Origin: Skeletonema tropicum
Taxonomy: Eukaryota > Bacillariophyta > Thalassiosirophyceae > Thalassiosirales > Thalassiosiraceae
Reading direction: 5' to 3'
Assembly (NCBI GenBank): GCA_037178625.1
Contig: JAWZXG010000036.1
Coordinates: 62,001-126,000, forward strand
DNA: 64,000 bases
This document shows, one piece after another, positions 45,743-58,061 of the stretch. Every line of letters starts with the position of its first letter. The first letter of the stretch is position 1. Below the pieces are notes generated by a model. It was not told the DNA's origin. It did not search any database and saw nothing but the letters and a program-made list of their open reading frames with translations. Position numbers and translations under genes: made by a program.

Positions 45743-46017
45743 TTTTTTTTTTTTTTAAAAAAAGATAAATAAGTGATTAGTTTAGGATGGTATTCAGGAG
45801 CTGTTACTGGGCAAGCTGGATCTGAACTTGCCCATTTTAGGTAATAAGAGGAGTGCAGTCTAGGTATCTCTAGTTCAGTGGCAAGTCCGCACTCCTCTTG
45901 TCACCTGTGCTAGGTGATGGTATGTTCCTCCTCCCTCCTACTCTCAACTGCCTCTCGACAGGTGAGAGTGAGAGTCCTCACTCAACCTCTGCCACCGCAG
46001 AGGTGGGGGAGAGGGGA

Positions 46018-47080
46018 TTACTCCCCACTCCAGGTGTGCCAGTTGGACATCCCCGGCCCATTCTCAATGAGTGGCCGGATGCGGTGGTGCCTGTCCCTAC
46101 TCCCTCTGAGCAGGAGGGAGTTTGCCCGGACTAGGGCAAGGGACATGCGTACCCGCACATAGAATATCATCTGGCTACGCTGACGCTCCCACTTTTCAGC
46201 TAAGTGTGTACCCAGTTGACGCATCGCATTCAAGGCCTCTCTACCTGGCATTCCATCAGCCGTGAAGCAGAGGGGGGTGAAGTCCCGACGTCGTTCAAGA
46301 CAAGCTGCCTTGTACTTGCGGATTTTCTCCCTCTCTTGTTGCCTCAAGACAGCCGAAGGCGCCTTGTTGCGGTAGGAGCGGCAGTCCGCGTCGGTGATGC
46401 GAGTGTCAAAGACAGTGCGAGCTGTCTCTTCCAGAAGTGGGAGACCATCACATCTCCACGCTCTTCCGTTGTTGTCACTGGGGTCGACCCATCAGTTGCG
46501 TTGTGTTGTTGCGTGGTATTTTCAGCCTCTGCTGCGGCAGCAGCCTCTGCCTCTGCAGCAGTGCGTTGAGTACTAGTGTAGATAAAGGGTTCGTACTCAA
46601 CGTCACCGGGAGTAAAGGCTTGCTTGCACAAGGAGCCAAATTCTCTCGTAACATCATTGTGGCGGCAATGGACGAGACCGCCCACCTTGCATTGGAGAGC
46701 ATGTTCCACCGTCATTTTTGCACCACATCCATCGCATAGGTCTGACAAATCCATCGGCTTCAGGTTGTACCGGAGACGTACGTTGTCTCGAAACTCTTCA
46801 GCCGATAGGATCGTGCCATTGAGGCGGTTTGGGACAGCCGTCAGCCAACATCCAGTCTCACAGATCCGTTCCAACCTCCTCTTATCACCTGGTTTCTCTC
46901 TCCCCCACTGGGTGAGATGGTACTCAGCATCAAGCTTCTTCGCTTCCTGCGATCCAATTTTAGCCATCATAGCTGAGTACTGGTGGGTTTTCGGGCACAG
47001 TTCCCGACGATTGACCAGCGTTTCAACCAGGTGTTCCACCGCTTGTCGCGACGTTTTGAAGCAATCCTCAGATTGTTCCA
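46018..47080 (-). pseudogene. LINE-A RT protein, C-terminal part
   Basis: Frame 47080-46344 begins in ...EQSEDCFKTS and contains the post-RT metal-binding block CDGCGAKMTVEHALQCKVGG (Cys/His pattern typical of LINE C-termini). After FWK the frame shifts by one base near 46415, and the protein-like sequence continues to the stop at 46018 (contains RRRDFTPLCFTADGMPGREA and RMSLALVRANSLLLRG). It joins directly to the frame at 59413-60740 when LINE-B is ignored. Confidence 0.85.
47062..47080 (+). repeat. 19-bp LINE-B target duplication, left
   Basis: CAATCCTCAGATTGTTCCA, identical to 59394-59412. Confidence 0.95.
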
Positions 47081-47307
47081 AACTTTTTTCGAATTCGAAT
47101 CATCACCAATCACAGCCTACAAGATAGACAAAAATGGCAAGAATGTACTAATTCCTACGTAGGTCTCTACAGGGCTCCAAAAGACCAACGGTCCGAGGAG
47201 GAAGCGACTACTAGGAGAGATCGAGTGACAGCACTTGTTAAGATAACTAACTGAAGTAGGTAAACAACCTATAATAATAGAACTTGAGCCCAAAAAACCC
47301 CAACAAA

Positions 47308-48891
47308 ATGGACCGAAAGCAACCCAATCAACCGAACAAAAACTCTGAAAACGGTCGTCGCCAAAACCACCCATCGGAAAAACGACGTGATGGTGGTAGA
47401 GGTGGACGAGGAGGAAGCGGAGGAGGACGAGGGGGTGGACGCTCCAGCGGGAAGGAGAGGCGTGGAACCAGTAAAGCACGACGTGAAGAAACTGGAAATC
47501 TCGTTACCCCCAAGGCGGAGGCAAAACCGAAAAGTTGGAATGAAGTGGTGAAGACTGGAACCAAAAGGTTGACAATCACTCCTATTCTAATGAAGTTTGA
47601 AAAGTCGGAAGACGTCAAAAATGTGATCGAGGAGGCGGGCACGGAAGCACCAGTATGGACAGTCCCTTCCCCGAAGAAGAAAGGATGTCAAGTGCAAAAG
47701 CAAACCGAAAAAGAAGGGAGTAAACCGGATGGCAACAAGAATAGGTATGAAGTGTTGAGTGAGGAAGAGGATGAGGAAGAAGAAGTCGAAGTCGAAGTAG
47801 TGAAAACAAAGGAGGGTAAGAAGGAAAGAAAAGGGAAAGAACAACAATCGAATCATCAACAAAGCGGACAGAAGGAGATTTCTGAGAGAAAGAAAAACTC
47901 CAAGAAAAAGGTGAACACACCGAAGCAGGATGATACGATGACTGAAGAAAAATCGATTAAGTGGAAGGATAATACAACAAAACCACGAAATCAACAGAAG
48001 GGTGATAGTGGACCAGTAGAAGAGGCGCAACAGCAAGACACTGGAATCAAGCCTGACCAGAAAAAGTTTTCTGGTCACGACGTGAAGATGTGTCGAGTCT
48101 TCCAGATGGTAAGGGACTTAGCCGACCAGGGGAAGATGACGAAAAAGTGCGTGGAAAAACTGAACAAAACCGATCAGAATCATGTCTTAGTGAGTATGGC
48201 AACCACTAGCATATTGGAGAGGACAGATGCATTTCACCCGGATGACGTAAAAGATTCAGAGACAGTGTTCCAATACCTAAGTACTTTATCCACGAAAAGT
48301 TTGCTCAAGATTATCAATGATAGAGATGGGTTCGATGAAACAAAGGCTCATGCCGACGAGATCGAACAGCAAAAGAAAAATGATACGATAGGACAAACTA
48401 CTGAGCTACTTTGCAAAGAAACCGTGAATGACCTCATCAATCGAGAGAGTATTGACGGGGAGGAACTGGACGAAGTCATAAAAGAATGGGTGCAGAGATT
48501 CTATCCCGGAAGTGGGAAGCGATTCCATGTCAGATGCATCAGCGTATCGAGTCGAGCAAGATGCGAGGAATGTGTAGAAGCCAACCCTTATTCGTCTGAC
48601 GAGGAATCAGAAACGGACTCTAGCTCAAATTCAGACTCTGATGAGAGTTATACGGAGGAGAATGGGATGATACAACAAAGCCCTCGTGGACGGAGACGAG
48701 GCCAATCAATATCGAGCAGAAGACACGAACCCGAACGAGTCTCCTGCTTATCGCCGGATAAAGGAACCGAAGGAGGCCCTCACAATTCGGCGAAACCACC
48801 ACCAGAAAGTCTAAGAAATGGAACCACCGCACCTATCAATTCACGCACTGATCGATCAAAGTTAGAAGATCCAAACAAACGAGATGAGTAG
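47308..48891 (+). CDS. LINE-B ORF1 (gag-like)
   Basis: 527 residues from ATG 47308. Very basic and low in complexity: an Arg/Gly-rich block (RGGRGGSGGGRGGGR), then Lys/Glu-rich stretches, an ordered middle part (about residues 255-420) and an acidic Ser/Asp region. There is no classical CCHC knuckle. It should coat the element RNA. The last codons overlap ORF2: ATGAGTAG holds the ORF2 start and the ORF1 stop, suited to termination-reinitiation. Confidence 0.8.
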   Translation: MDRKQPNQPNKNSENGRRQNHPSEKRRDGGRGGRGGSGGGRGGGRSSGKERRGTSKARREETGNLVTPKAEAKPKSWNEVVKTGTKRLTITPILMKFEKSEDVKNVIEEAGTEAPVWTVPSPKKKGCQVQKQTEKEGSKPDGNKNRYEVLSEEEDEEEEVEVEVVKTKEGKKERKGKEQQSNHQQSGQKEISERKKNSKKKVNTPKQDDTMTEEKSIKWKDNTTKPRNQQKGDSGPVEEAQQQDTGIKPDQKKFSGHDVKMCRVFQMVRDLADQGKMTKKCVEKLNKTDQNHVLVSMATTSILERTDAFHPDDVKDSETVFQYLSTLSTKSLLKIINDRDGFDETKAHADEIEQQKKNDTIGQTTELLCKETVNDLINRESIDGEELDEVIKEWVQRFYPGSGKRFHVRCISVSSRARCEECVEANPYSSDEESETDSSSNSDSDESYTEENGMIQQSPRGRRRGQSISSRRHEPERVSCLSPDKGTEGGPHNSAKPPPESLRNGTTAPINSRTDRSKLEDPNKRDE

Positions 48892-51800
48892 AGGAACTCA
48901 AGACGTAATACGACCAGTGCAAAATTTAGAAGCGAGTGGAGACACAATACAACTTAGACAAAATGAAGATGGAGTAGTAAGATTCGGGTTTCAAAATATT
49001 AACTCCATCAAAGTCCTGAGGACCAATACTCTACCAAACGAGATAGAGGTAGTCCATGACCTTGGGATTGATATATGCGGATACGTAGAAACGAACCGCC
49101 CATGGACATCGAATAATAAAGGAATTTTTGATATGAATATGAGACGAATGTTTCAGAATATGGCTAACACTCAGTATGCGTCATTGCCACCAATAGACCA
49201 TCGAATCAAATATCAGCCAGGAGGAGTCCTACAAACTATTACAGGCCACGTGACGGGACGAGTTCGGCATCAAGGGTCTCACAAGTATGGAAGATTTGCG
49301 TGGCATATTCTCCAAGGAAGCCGGGATGAAGGGATAGTTGTCATAACGGCGTATAGAGTATGTCAATCCTCAAATGCAGGGCCAAATACAGCATACACTC
49401 ATCAACAGTCTGCAATGATGAAAGATGGAGTAGTTAACCCTCGGCCGAGGAAGCAAATCCTCAACGACCTCACCAAGCTGATTGAAGAGAAAAGATCGAA
49501 GGGATATAGACCAATAGTAATGATGGATGCAAATGGAAGTACATTCTCGGATAAGGAGTTTAGAGAGTTTCAACAAAATGCAGTTCTGGAGGACCCATTC
49601 TATAGGAAGTTCGAGGAAATGCCACGGACTTACAATAGAGGAACGAAAAGACTTGATTACATCCTCATGGATGCAGGCCTTCAGCATGCGGTACGACATA
49701 TTGGGTATCTCGGGTCTCATGAGGCTGTGCACTCCGATCATTCAATGGCGTGGGTTGACTTTGATGAGAAATTGTTGTTCAGGGGCCTTATAAATCGCCC
49801 CCCAAATGCAATCAATAGGCAATTCACCCTACATCAAGAAGATAAGGTGGAGAAGTTTATGGACGAGCTAAGAAAAGGGATGGAGGACAAGAACATTCAA
49901 CTTAAAGTTCCCATCCTAGTTGCGAAGTTCCATGAGGAAGGATGTACGACGGAGGCGAAGCGTGCATATAACGCATTGGATAAGGAATATACTGATATCA
50001 TCAGGGCAACTCTGAAAAAGACATCACGTCGCCGATATGGGTACTTTCGCAGTCCGGAACTGACGTTGGCAGGGCAGAAAGTACTGTTGTATAAAGCAAT
50101 GTTGGACTGCCAGCGTAGGCGAGCACCCCCAAGTGTAGGACTGACCAAACTTGCAGCAAGACTTGAATATGATCTGACGAGTAATTACGAGCAGATGACA
50201 GTTAAAGAGTTGAAAGTAAAGGTCAGGGAAGCTCGTAAAGAGCTATGGGAAATCCAGAAGGATTGTGCAGAAAAGAGGATTGGATGGCTCGAAGTTCAAG
50301 CCCAATCATCGGCAAGAAAAGATGGCGGAGATTGGGAAGCAAAAATGAACGCAATGATACGAACGACAAGAGCAGCATCAACGAATCGGAAACTTAGTCT
50401 CCTCACAAAAGGGCAACGTGTTGGACTTGATCGCATAGACGTCCCGAGCCATGAGTGGATGTACTCTGAAGATATGGAGGAATTGTACCATTATGATAAA
50501 GGAGTATTTGAAACGCATGCAGTCATGCAACAAACGTCTCAAGGAAAACCAATCATGGAAAAAGAATTCTATGCCCACCATTCATTGAAGGTACCGGATA
50601 AGAATGCATATCCCGTCAAAGTAATTGTCCGAGAAAATGGGACACTGAAGATAGATGAGATAATTGACAAATCACCGTTCCAATGGGAGGCAATTACATC
50701 CCAAACGGCTATCGAAGGTAGAATACTACAGCGGAACAAACGGCATTTGCAACAGGTAGCAATGGAAGGGGGGCCATCGACTCAACCCCCAGTACAGCAA
50801 TTGATAAGTGCTGAGGGAACGGAGGAGGTGAAGCAAATACTCGAAGGAAATTATCGAGTGTTAGACCCAACCACGAACGAAGAAATGGAGATTAGTGATA
50901 CTCTAGCAGCGTGGATGAGTCAACTCAAACAAACAGAAAAAGAAGTAGCAATGGAGGAAACCGTGGGCTCAATAACTTCTGCTCAACTGCAAGAGGCATT
51001 CCGAAAAGCCAAAGAAAAGACTGCTTCTAATGGAGACCTACATTATACGGTGTGGAAAGCTATGGTAGCTGACAATGAGTTTGCAGATTGGTTGTCGATA
51101 ATGATCAGCCTGCCGTTTATATATGGTTTCGCCCCTGAACGATGGAAGAGTATGACGGATGTAATGCTGGAAAAGAAAAAAGGTAACCGGCAGATAAACC
51201 AACTCCGAATCATAGGGTTATTAGAGGCTGATTTCAACACGGCACTAAAATTTTTTGCAAGAGAGTTTTCAAAAAAGATGGAGTCTACCGGGGAGCTGTC
51301 AGACGAACAGTGGGGATCTCGGAAAGATAGAAACTCAATTGATGCAGCTATGATCAAATTGTTGACATTCGAAGCGGCACGAGCAAAGAAATCAACAATA
51401 GGCATGCTGTATTATGACTGTATAGCGTGCTATGATCGAATGCAGCCGTCATTGTCGAACATAGAAATGGCGAAAAGGAACTTCAGTGACGGGATCCTGA
51501 GAGCAAGAGCGGAAGCACTACGCGGAATGAAACGCAATGTGAGAACTGGGCTCGGGGTATCGAATGATATATACTCAGAAGAACTAGGGGATTATCAGAT
51601 TTCAGGAGAGATCCAAGGAAAAGCAGACAATCCGGCGCTGTTCACGGCATGTAGTAGTGGGATCCTGAAAACGCACGCAGAATTGGCACCGGGACTGGAA
51701 TTACATGGTTGTTTCGGGGAACGGATGATGAAGCGTCATAACGTAAGCTACGTTGATGATAATGACGGAAATGTCTCTGCAGATTATGACAGTGAACGAC

Positions 51801-53413
51801 CGCTGGATGAACTGATCGAAAGGATGAAATTGAGCTCTACGATGTGGAATGAGGTCGTACGATATTCAGGCCAATCACTTGCCTACCACAAATGTGCGTG
51901 GCAGGCATTAGCGTGGCAAGTGGTACGAGGGGAACTAAAACCAATCATGGCAATAGATGAAACAATCCTCTTGGAGGATCATAAAGGTGCCAAGTCAGTG
52001 ATACAGTTTAAGTCACCAAATCAACCGAATAAAGGGTTGGGATACCACTTGTGCCCCGATGGGAACCAGAAGCAAGAGTACGAGGTCATCATGGAGAAAT
52101 TGAGGAGAATTTCCAAGTCTACGTCTTTGGGATTCTTGACAGCAAGTGAGACGAAGCAACTACTCTACCAACGATTAATGCCAACATTGGATTACGTCCT
52201 TCACTTGACGTCCTTCAGTAAGAAACAATGCAAAAAGATGGATACAATCGTACGGAACAACTTCCTCCCATATATGCACTTTAATAGGAACTCACCAGAC
52301 GCAGTGCTTCGAGGTCCTATGGAGCAAGGAGGGATGGAAATCCCAGACATGTATTCGAGGCAAACTGAATTGCAGTCAGAGTATGTTGTCAAGAAGCAGC
52401 TCAGAAATGGGAAGACATAGGCGGAGGATTTTCTCTTCACATTGGATGAATTGCAACTGCAGTCAGGCCTGATAACACCATTGTTTGAGTACAAAGAAAG
52501 GCTGACATATATGGACAATGGACTACTAGTGAGCTTGAAAAATCGATTAGCTGAGATAGATGCTACGATATGGATGGAAGATGCCACAATCCCAGCATTG
52601 CAGAGGGAAGGCGATCAATCAATTATGGAAGCATTTATTCGACGGAAAATAAAGCCATCGATATTGAGAAAGGTCAATGCAGTCCGTATCTATATGCGAG
52701 TGATCACATTAGCAGACCTAGTGGTTGAGAATGGAGAATATATCGGAAATACAACGCTGGGGGGCAATTTTGTAGCGGGATCTGATTGGAGATGGCCGCA
52801 AATTCCATGCCCTCCGAAGAAGTGGTTCTCCTTGTTTCGTAGGTGTATACGAGAAACATTCTGCAATAGACTGGATAGTCGCCACCACCACACCAATTCA
52901 ATGGAACTTGACATACCACTTGGAAAGTGGTTTCCGGTGAAACGGAACACATGGTATGACTGCTACCGAGGTAAGGGGGTGATCTACAAACGAGGAGAGA
53001 CAGCCACTGGTGAAAGCTTTATTCAGAAGCTAACAGAACAACCAATGCAAAGTGGGTTCTACAAATATGAATGTGACGTCAACGCTATACCGCTAGAGTG
53101 TTATCCGATGAAAATGACAGAGGTAGATGAGGGTGTATGGACTCGCCGTCCGTATCAGATGGCACAACAGCAACAGCAGGAAGCTAAGCCTCCGGGATAC
53201 GTGACCGAAAATACACACCTACCAGGCACGGAAATGAAGCCAAAGAAGACAGGTAGTGATGGTTCTGTCCTTCGAGTGCACAATGTGGCAGCGGCAGCAT
53301 GGATTATCCCAACTAATCAAAACGAGTATGTCAAGGCATGTTTTTTGATGACAAACGTCAATAACATGCCGGCACCAACATGGAAAAGAGGGAATAAAAA
53401 AAACTCGCACTGA
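48884..53413 (+). CDS. LINE-B ORF2: APE endonuclease, RT, RNase H start
   Basis: Frame 48884-52420 (1178 codons), then an in-frame TAG at 52418-52420, after which the same frame stays open to 53413. The N-terminus is an AP-type endonuclease (FQNINSI, GYVETN, VITAYRV, MMDANG, RLDYIL, HSDHS). The polymerase has GSRKDRNSIDAAMIKLL, YYDCIACYDRM and Y-V-D-D at about residue 956. Near 53250 an RNase H begins (GSDGSV...AAAAWII...ACFLMTNVNNM) and is cut by H1. The TAG could be a recent nonsense mutation. This copy cannot make the full protein because of H1 and the TAG. Confidence 0.88.
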
Positions 53414-53727
53414 AAACGATAGAATCGAGTGGATGAGTTGAAAGTGAAAGAGATGCACAACAGTGAACACTAAGCGCAACTAAACAGCTGATCCGAAAAC
53501 AAAACAGTTGAGACGACGAATGACTGCCGGACAATGTACTAATTGGTATAAGTGTGGCACAGCACAATTATATATAATTTGATCAGGCGCACTGCAATCT
53601 TCTCTCCAAATCCCTACACAAATACTAGTGCCGATGGACAGATAGATGATTTTCACAATTTCTAACACAATTAAAAGACACGTCATTGCGAGCAACTTTA
53701 TAGCCGTATTCTATTGTAAAGAGACTA

Positions 53728-53762
53728 ATTGGTAAAATTGTGCACAGCACAATTATACCAAT
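53728..53762. repeat. Hairpin, 16-nt arms
   Basis: ATTGGTAAAATTGTGC, loop ACA, GCACAATTATACCAAT: arms complementary except one position. A related, weaker hairpin is at 53541-53575. Both precede similar sequence (GTCATTGC(A)GAGCAACTTT), so this is a short tandem duplication near the left end of H1. Confidence 0.8.
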
Positions 53763-53772
53763 AAGGCAACGT

Positions 53773-54077
53773 CATTGCAGAGCAACTTTATAGCCGAATT
53801 CCGTTGGTATAAAGAACTACTGACAAGCCACACGGGCAAATGGCCAACAGAGCAAGATGACGACACAATACTTTACAGGCCCCGAGGGCCCGCGGGGGGG
53901 GTTGGGGGGCTTTTTTTTGAAAACCCGCAACATACACCGCTGCACGCCACTACTATCGCCACCATTCTGCGCGCCCTGTTTATAACATAAATGTGTCATG
54001 ATGACAAAAATTATTCTGTGGATTTCGTGTTGGATTTTTTTTTGCAATGTATCCGTCTATAAAGTTGCTCTGCAATG
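53773..54077. repeat. 305-bp unit with 21-bp inverted ends
   Basis: 53773-53793 (starts CATTGCAGAGCAAC) is exactly complementary to 54057-54077. The centre has no gene but holds a G-run (about 53893-53910). Possibly a MITE nested in H1. Confidence 0.6.
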
Positions 54078-55350
54078 CTTGTTTAATAACATTCTTATAA
54101 CAGAAACGTTTTATAGTACATACTCACTTACTTACTTAGAGCCGTTCCAAGCAAAATTGCATCGTAGATGCATAAGATTTTGATAGCAGCTAACAAAAAA
54201 GTGCAGCGCGCTTTCCGAGCACAACTGCATGCATGCATGTTTTTTCGTTCGACAGTCAGTATCTAACATCATAGCCGCTACTCTCATAGCCACCACGTTG
54301 CACAAACCCTACCAATAGTAATATCCAGTGAACTATATCGCAGACAACACCCTTTGCAACTATTCAGCCGCAGGGTTTTATTATTACAACTGTCTACACC
54401 GCATAAATAAATGACTAATACATGCTACATAAATGTCATTTCTGTCTATGATGTTGCTATTTTTATCCTGCCTATTGCAATATTATGGACAATAAATAGC
54501 CGACACTTCTTATATATAATAATGTTGATGAGTTGCGGTCTTTAGAGCCGCTCGATCCGCCGTCTACAGGCTTATTGTTGTGTTAGAGTGTCAAATTATT
54601 TATGCAATTTTGTGCACATCTTGTGTCCTTGGTATTTTGGAGGTGTGGGGGGGCTTTAATGGTCATTCCGAGCAACCAGAATCTCACTTCATATTACCAT
54701 CGGCGATGGGTAGCGGAGGGGTAGTGCCTATAGATGTTTATCATCTTCGATGGGTGCAGGGAAGGTGGTTGTTTTCATTTCAAATCTCAATGAAGTGGAT
54801 TGCAATGATATTATCTCCACCCCTACAGCAGCCGAAACGCCACACTGCTGCGAAAAAATCGCCATAATGTCGTTTAAGGGATGGGCCATCGATACCTTAT
54901 GAAATATACTCATGGACTGAGATAGGCGGCCATACTAGGGGTGCCATTGTAGGCCATTGTGGTGGCATCTTTTTCTCTTTTTCTGCACGATCATCGATCA
55001 TGCAAAAACCGAGTTGGCTTTTTGACGAAATAATTTACCGATCGCGTTTGACAGTACTCTATACCGATCGCGTTTTACATATTCTCAAATATATGACGTC
55101 ACTTGTTCCTCTCCTAACTTCAACGTGTCAGCTTCTCTGCTGGCAGGAAGAACATGTCGCCATCGGTGACTTTTCCGCGCAGCCACTCATCGACTATCAT
55201 GCTACGGAACACCACATGCAATTAGAAGAGTGCATAAATAATAATGAGTGGCTTGCGTATGACATTCCTCGCACGCAAATCAATATCTTAAATATGTGAC
55301 CATTACGGACCGGCATAACCAAACCACAAACAAAATTGACCGTATAAAAT
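54078..55350. other. H1 interior without recognised gene
   Basis: AT-rich. Open stretches at 54580-54867 and 55000-55299 are not recognised and lack splice or start support. Confidence 0.35.
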
Positions 55351-57015
55351 ATGCACACTTCAAGAGAGAAAGCGCAGCAACAGCAACCATCCTCTTCCGA
55401 CGTGAACAGCAAGAGCGCTCGGAAGGGTGTTAGATGCTCATTTCTGTCTATTCGTCAAATAATTTACAAAGTCCAATGGCCGAAAGTGCGTGTAGGCGAT
55501 CATATCTTCCGCGAAATAGTAGAATTACAATCATCGCGCAATCCATGCTTCGAACACTCTACTGATCCACATACTCTTCTGAGGCTTGTTCTTTCCTCTT
55601 GCAATATGCGTGAACTAAAACATGTATTGTCTGAGCTAGGATGCGTAATGGATCTATATCGCACCAGACAGGAACAATTATCTATCGCTTACAATGTCAT
55701 TTCCAATCGCAACGTTACCTGTAACGGTTCAAGCTCGGCTCAGTTCTACAAATCGGATGCAGAAAGCAAAGCTGGAATAATGAATTATGGCCGTTGTGTA
55801 AATAACAGTCATAACTTGCAGTCGTTGGCTGCTCCAGAGTGTTCCAGCGTATTGTCTAATGGGTAAGTCCGAAAGTGTATTGTTAAGATGAGCTGAAATT
55901 GGAAGAAGCGTCTTATGTGATTCAGAATTTCATGTATAAGCGAAACGCTTAACACTGCGTAAAACATTACGTAGAGTGATCGTACGAACATAGAAAGGAT
56001 CGCTCATTCATCTACATTTAAGTCGCTTTTTGCTGTGTGGTATTAACCTTCCATAGAGTTCATGCCAAAAATAAAATTGTGATGTATGCAAATTTATTTT
56101 AAACTTGAACTGGTATTGTTTCTCCCATATGAATGTCGTCATGTCAAAAACTAATCACTTATCCTTACTTATCCCTATTTTCATTTACTTCAGCAATGGC
56201 GGTGTGACAGCGGGCAACAAAAAAGATGTTGTCGACAACAACAAGAACGAGCATGATATACCTCTTCTGCAGACAAAGCAAGGCGATTGCATCTCTCCCG
56301 CTCATGTTAGATGCACTAACTTTGAGCAGGCAGAAGCATTTGATGCATCATGCAAATCATGGAGATCATGCGATAATAATAATGATTATGACGTTGTCGA
56401 GCAGGCGAGTTCTTTGTTAAAGTTAAAGCAATCATCAAAAAATTATGACATCGAACAGCAGTGCCCTAAAGAGAGCAATGGTAGTGCCGCAACTCCAGTG
56501 AATACTCATCATCCGTCTGAAACGGACATACCAGCGTCTACTCCTTCTGATGAGGAGTCAGCAGTTGACCCAACTAATCTTCCGGCGTTGCTGTATCATG
56601 CTGGGGAACAACCTGCTACTGTTCGCGCATATCGCCGCTGCTCAGAAGATCGCAGTCTTGTGGGCCGCCAAACCATTCGCGATCATTTATATGATTCTCC
56701 GTCTACCAGTAGACTTCCGCGCAGCTGTCTCGACCGCCTGTTTCATGAGTCTTCTGGTTCTACCGTGAAGGATTATCCGTGTCGTAATGCTACTTCGGTT
56801 GCTAGACTGTCAGGAGAACGTGATAATGATGGCACCAATATGGGTGTTGGTAATGTTGATAACGCCCCCTTGGAAGCAGACGATGCTGGTGTATTTCGTA
56901 GCAATAATGGCAATGCAGCTCGGCCAGTTGGAGTTGGAGAAATTCCACAGAACACAAAAGCGTCTGGAACTATTGGATCTATGTTGGGAGAGCTGTCGGA
57001 AAAGGGAATCCAACG
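55351..57015 (+). CDS. Unknown two-exon gene inside H1
   Basis: Exon 55351-55862 joins 56194-57015 by a GT-AG intron (gtaagt at 55863, ttacttcag ending 56193) with matching phase (...SN-G-NGGVTAG...). The product, about 445 residues, is polar and largely disordered, with a Gln-rich start; one folded-looking block is FREIVELQSSRNPCFEHS and onward. The end of the second exon, CCAACG followed by gtgagt, resembles the helicase exon end in H2. The splice from here to the PIF1 exon at 57124 would be out of frame, however. Not recognised; possibly a captured gene fragment. Confidence 0.4.
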
Positions 57016-57123
57016 GTGAGTGAATGTAGAAATGTATTCTTGAATTCGAAATATAGCATGGCACTGATCAATCATCCCTCTTTACACAAATTTGCAATCA
57101 CTCCACTCCACCACTCCACTCAG

Positions 57124-57717
57124 CACGTGCCAATACCACCCTACACTCACATCTGCAACAAGGGATGCTGTACTGCCACGTTCATGCCCCTGCAAATTGC
57201 ATTCGCAATCACAATACACCGCTGCCAGGGCATGGAGGCCGGGTTCGGCAAGGACGATCGATGGAATCGCATGGTGATAGATCCGTCAGATGAGCTCTGG
57301 GAGAGAAGCCAGTGCCTTGGGACAGGATACGTTGCTACCAGCAGGGGCAAAACACTTGGTTCCAAAAATGTTATGCACCCGACGGATAGTGCCATTTATT
57401 GGACAGGGCCGAGCGTGTCTGTAGAACGGTTACACAATTGCAAGACAAACCAAGATGGCCAACTCTGCAAACTCTTCAAGAAGCGGGACAAATGGGTCAA
57501 GTACCTTGACGGCAAGGCAGAAGAAACCAAGACAAGATACAACAAAAGAAAGCTTGATGAAATGACGAAAACAACTTATCAAAAGGCAGTGAGTGGTACT
57601 TTAATAAAGAATAGAGAGGACCTGACGAACCGCATCACCGAAATCATAACCAGCCCAAACAAAAAATGGAAAGAAACGAAGAAAGAATACCAATTGCCAC
57701 GCGATTATTTTGCCTAG
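57124..57717 (+). pseudogene. PIF1-like helicase, C-terminal exon (H1)
   Basis: After an acceptor CTCAG (to 57123) the frame reads HVPIPPYTHICNKGCC..., then PLQIAFAITIHRCQGMEAG, the last conserved helicase motif block of PIF1/Helitron superfamily 1B enzymes, and YVATSRGKTLGS. It ends with a basic tail and a stop at 57717. Everything upstream of this exon (Walker A/B motifs) is missing, so it is a fragment. Its relative in H2 has the same exon boundary. Confidence 0.78.
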
Positions 57718-57754
57718 TGGACGATACAATGCGATATTCACAACTTGCATGGAA

Positions 57755-57783
57755 AATAAATTTGTCTTCAAGACAAATTTATT
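57755..57783 (+). terminator. Perfect 14-bp hairpin after helicase stop
   Basis: AATAAATTTGTCTT, one-base loop C, AAGACAAATTTATT. It lies 38 nt after the helicase stop codon. A role in RNA 3' end formation or element mobility is only a guess; the repeat itself is certain. Confidence 0.45.
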
Positions 57784-58061
57784 ATCAATCGCGGCAACAT
57801 GACAAATTAACGACAATCAATAAAGGATACAACAAAGGGAGAATATTTCTCGTGATGAAGAAACATGTCACCTATAATGACAATGTACCTGTATTTCTTT
57901 CTGCAATTGACGGTATCCTCGACAGATATAGCCAATCAATTTCTGTAAAAAGCGTCTTTAAGCCAGGTACTTCTTGCTTTCTACGTAGGAACAAGTACAA
58001 ATCCTACAGCGGTATGGTCTACAGAGCCTCTACGTGTCCACCAGGTAAACTTTCTCACTAA

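Larger units (their letters stand above)
45741..47080 (-). mobile_element. LINE-A, 3' part (split element)
   Basis: A minus-strand non-LTR retrotransposon whose poly-A tail appears as poly-T at 45741-45756, adjoining the duplicated block. It is interrupted at 47080 by LINE-B; the 5' part resumes at 59394. 45760-46017 is its 3' UTR. Confidence 0.88.

Noticed and set aside
46204..47127. Plus-strand ORFs over the LINE-A 3' part
   Set aside because: Shadows of the minus-strand LINE-A protein, which has recognisable motifs.
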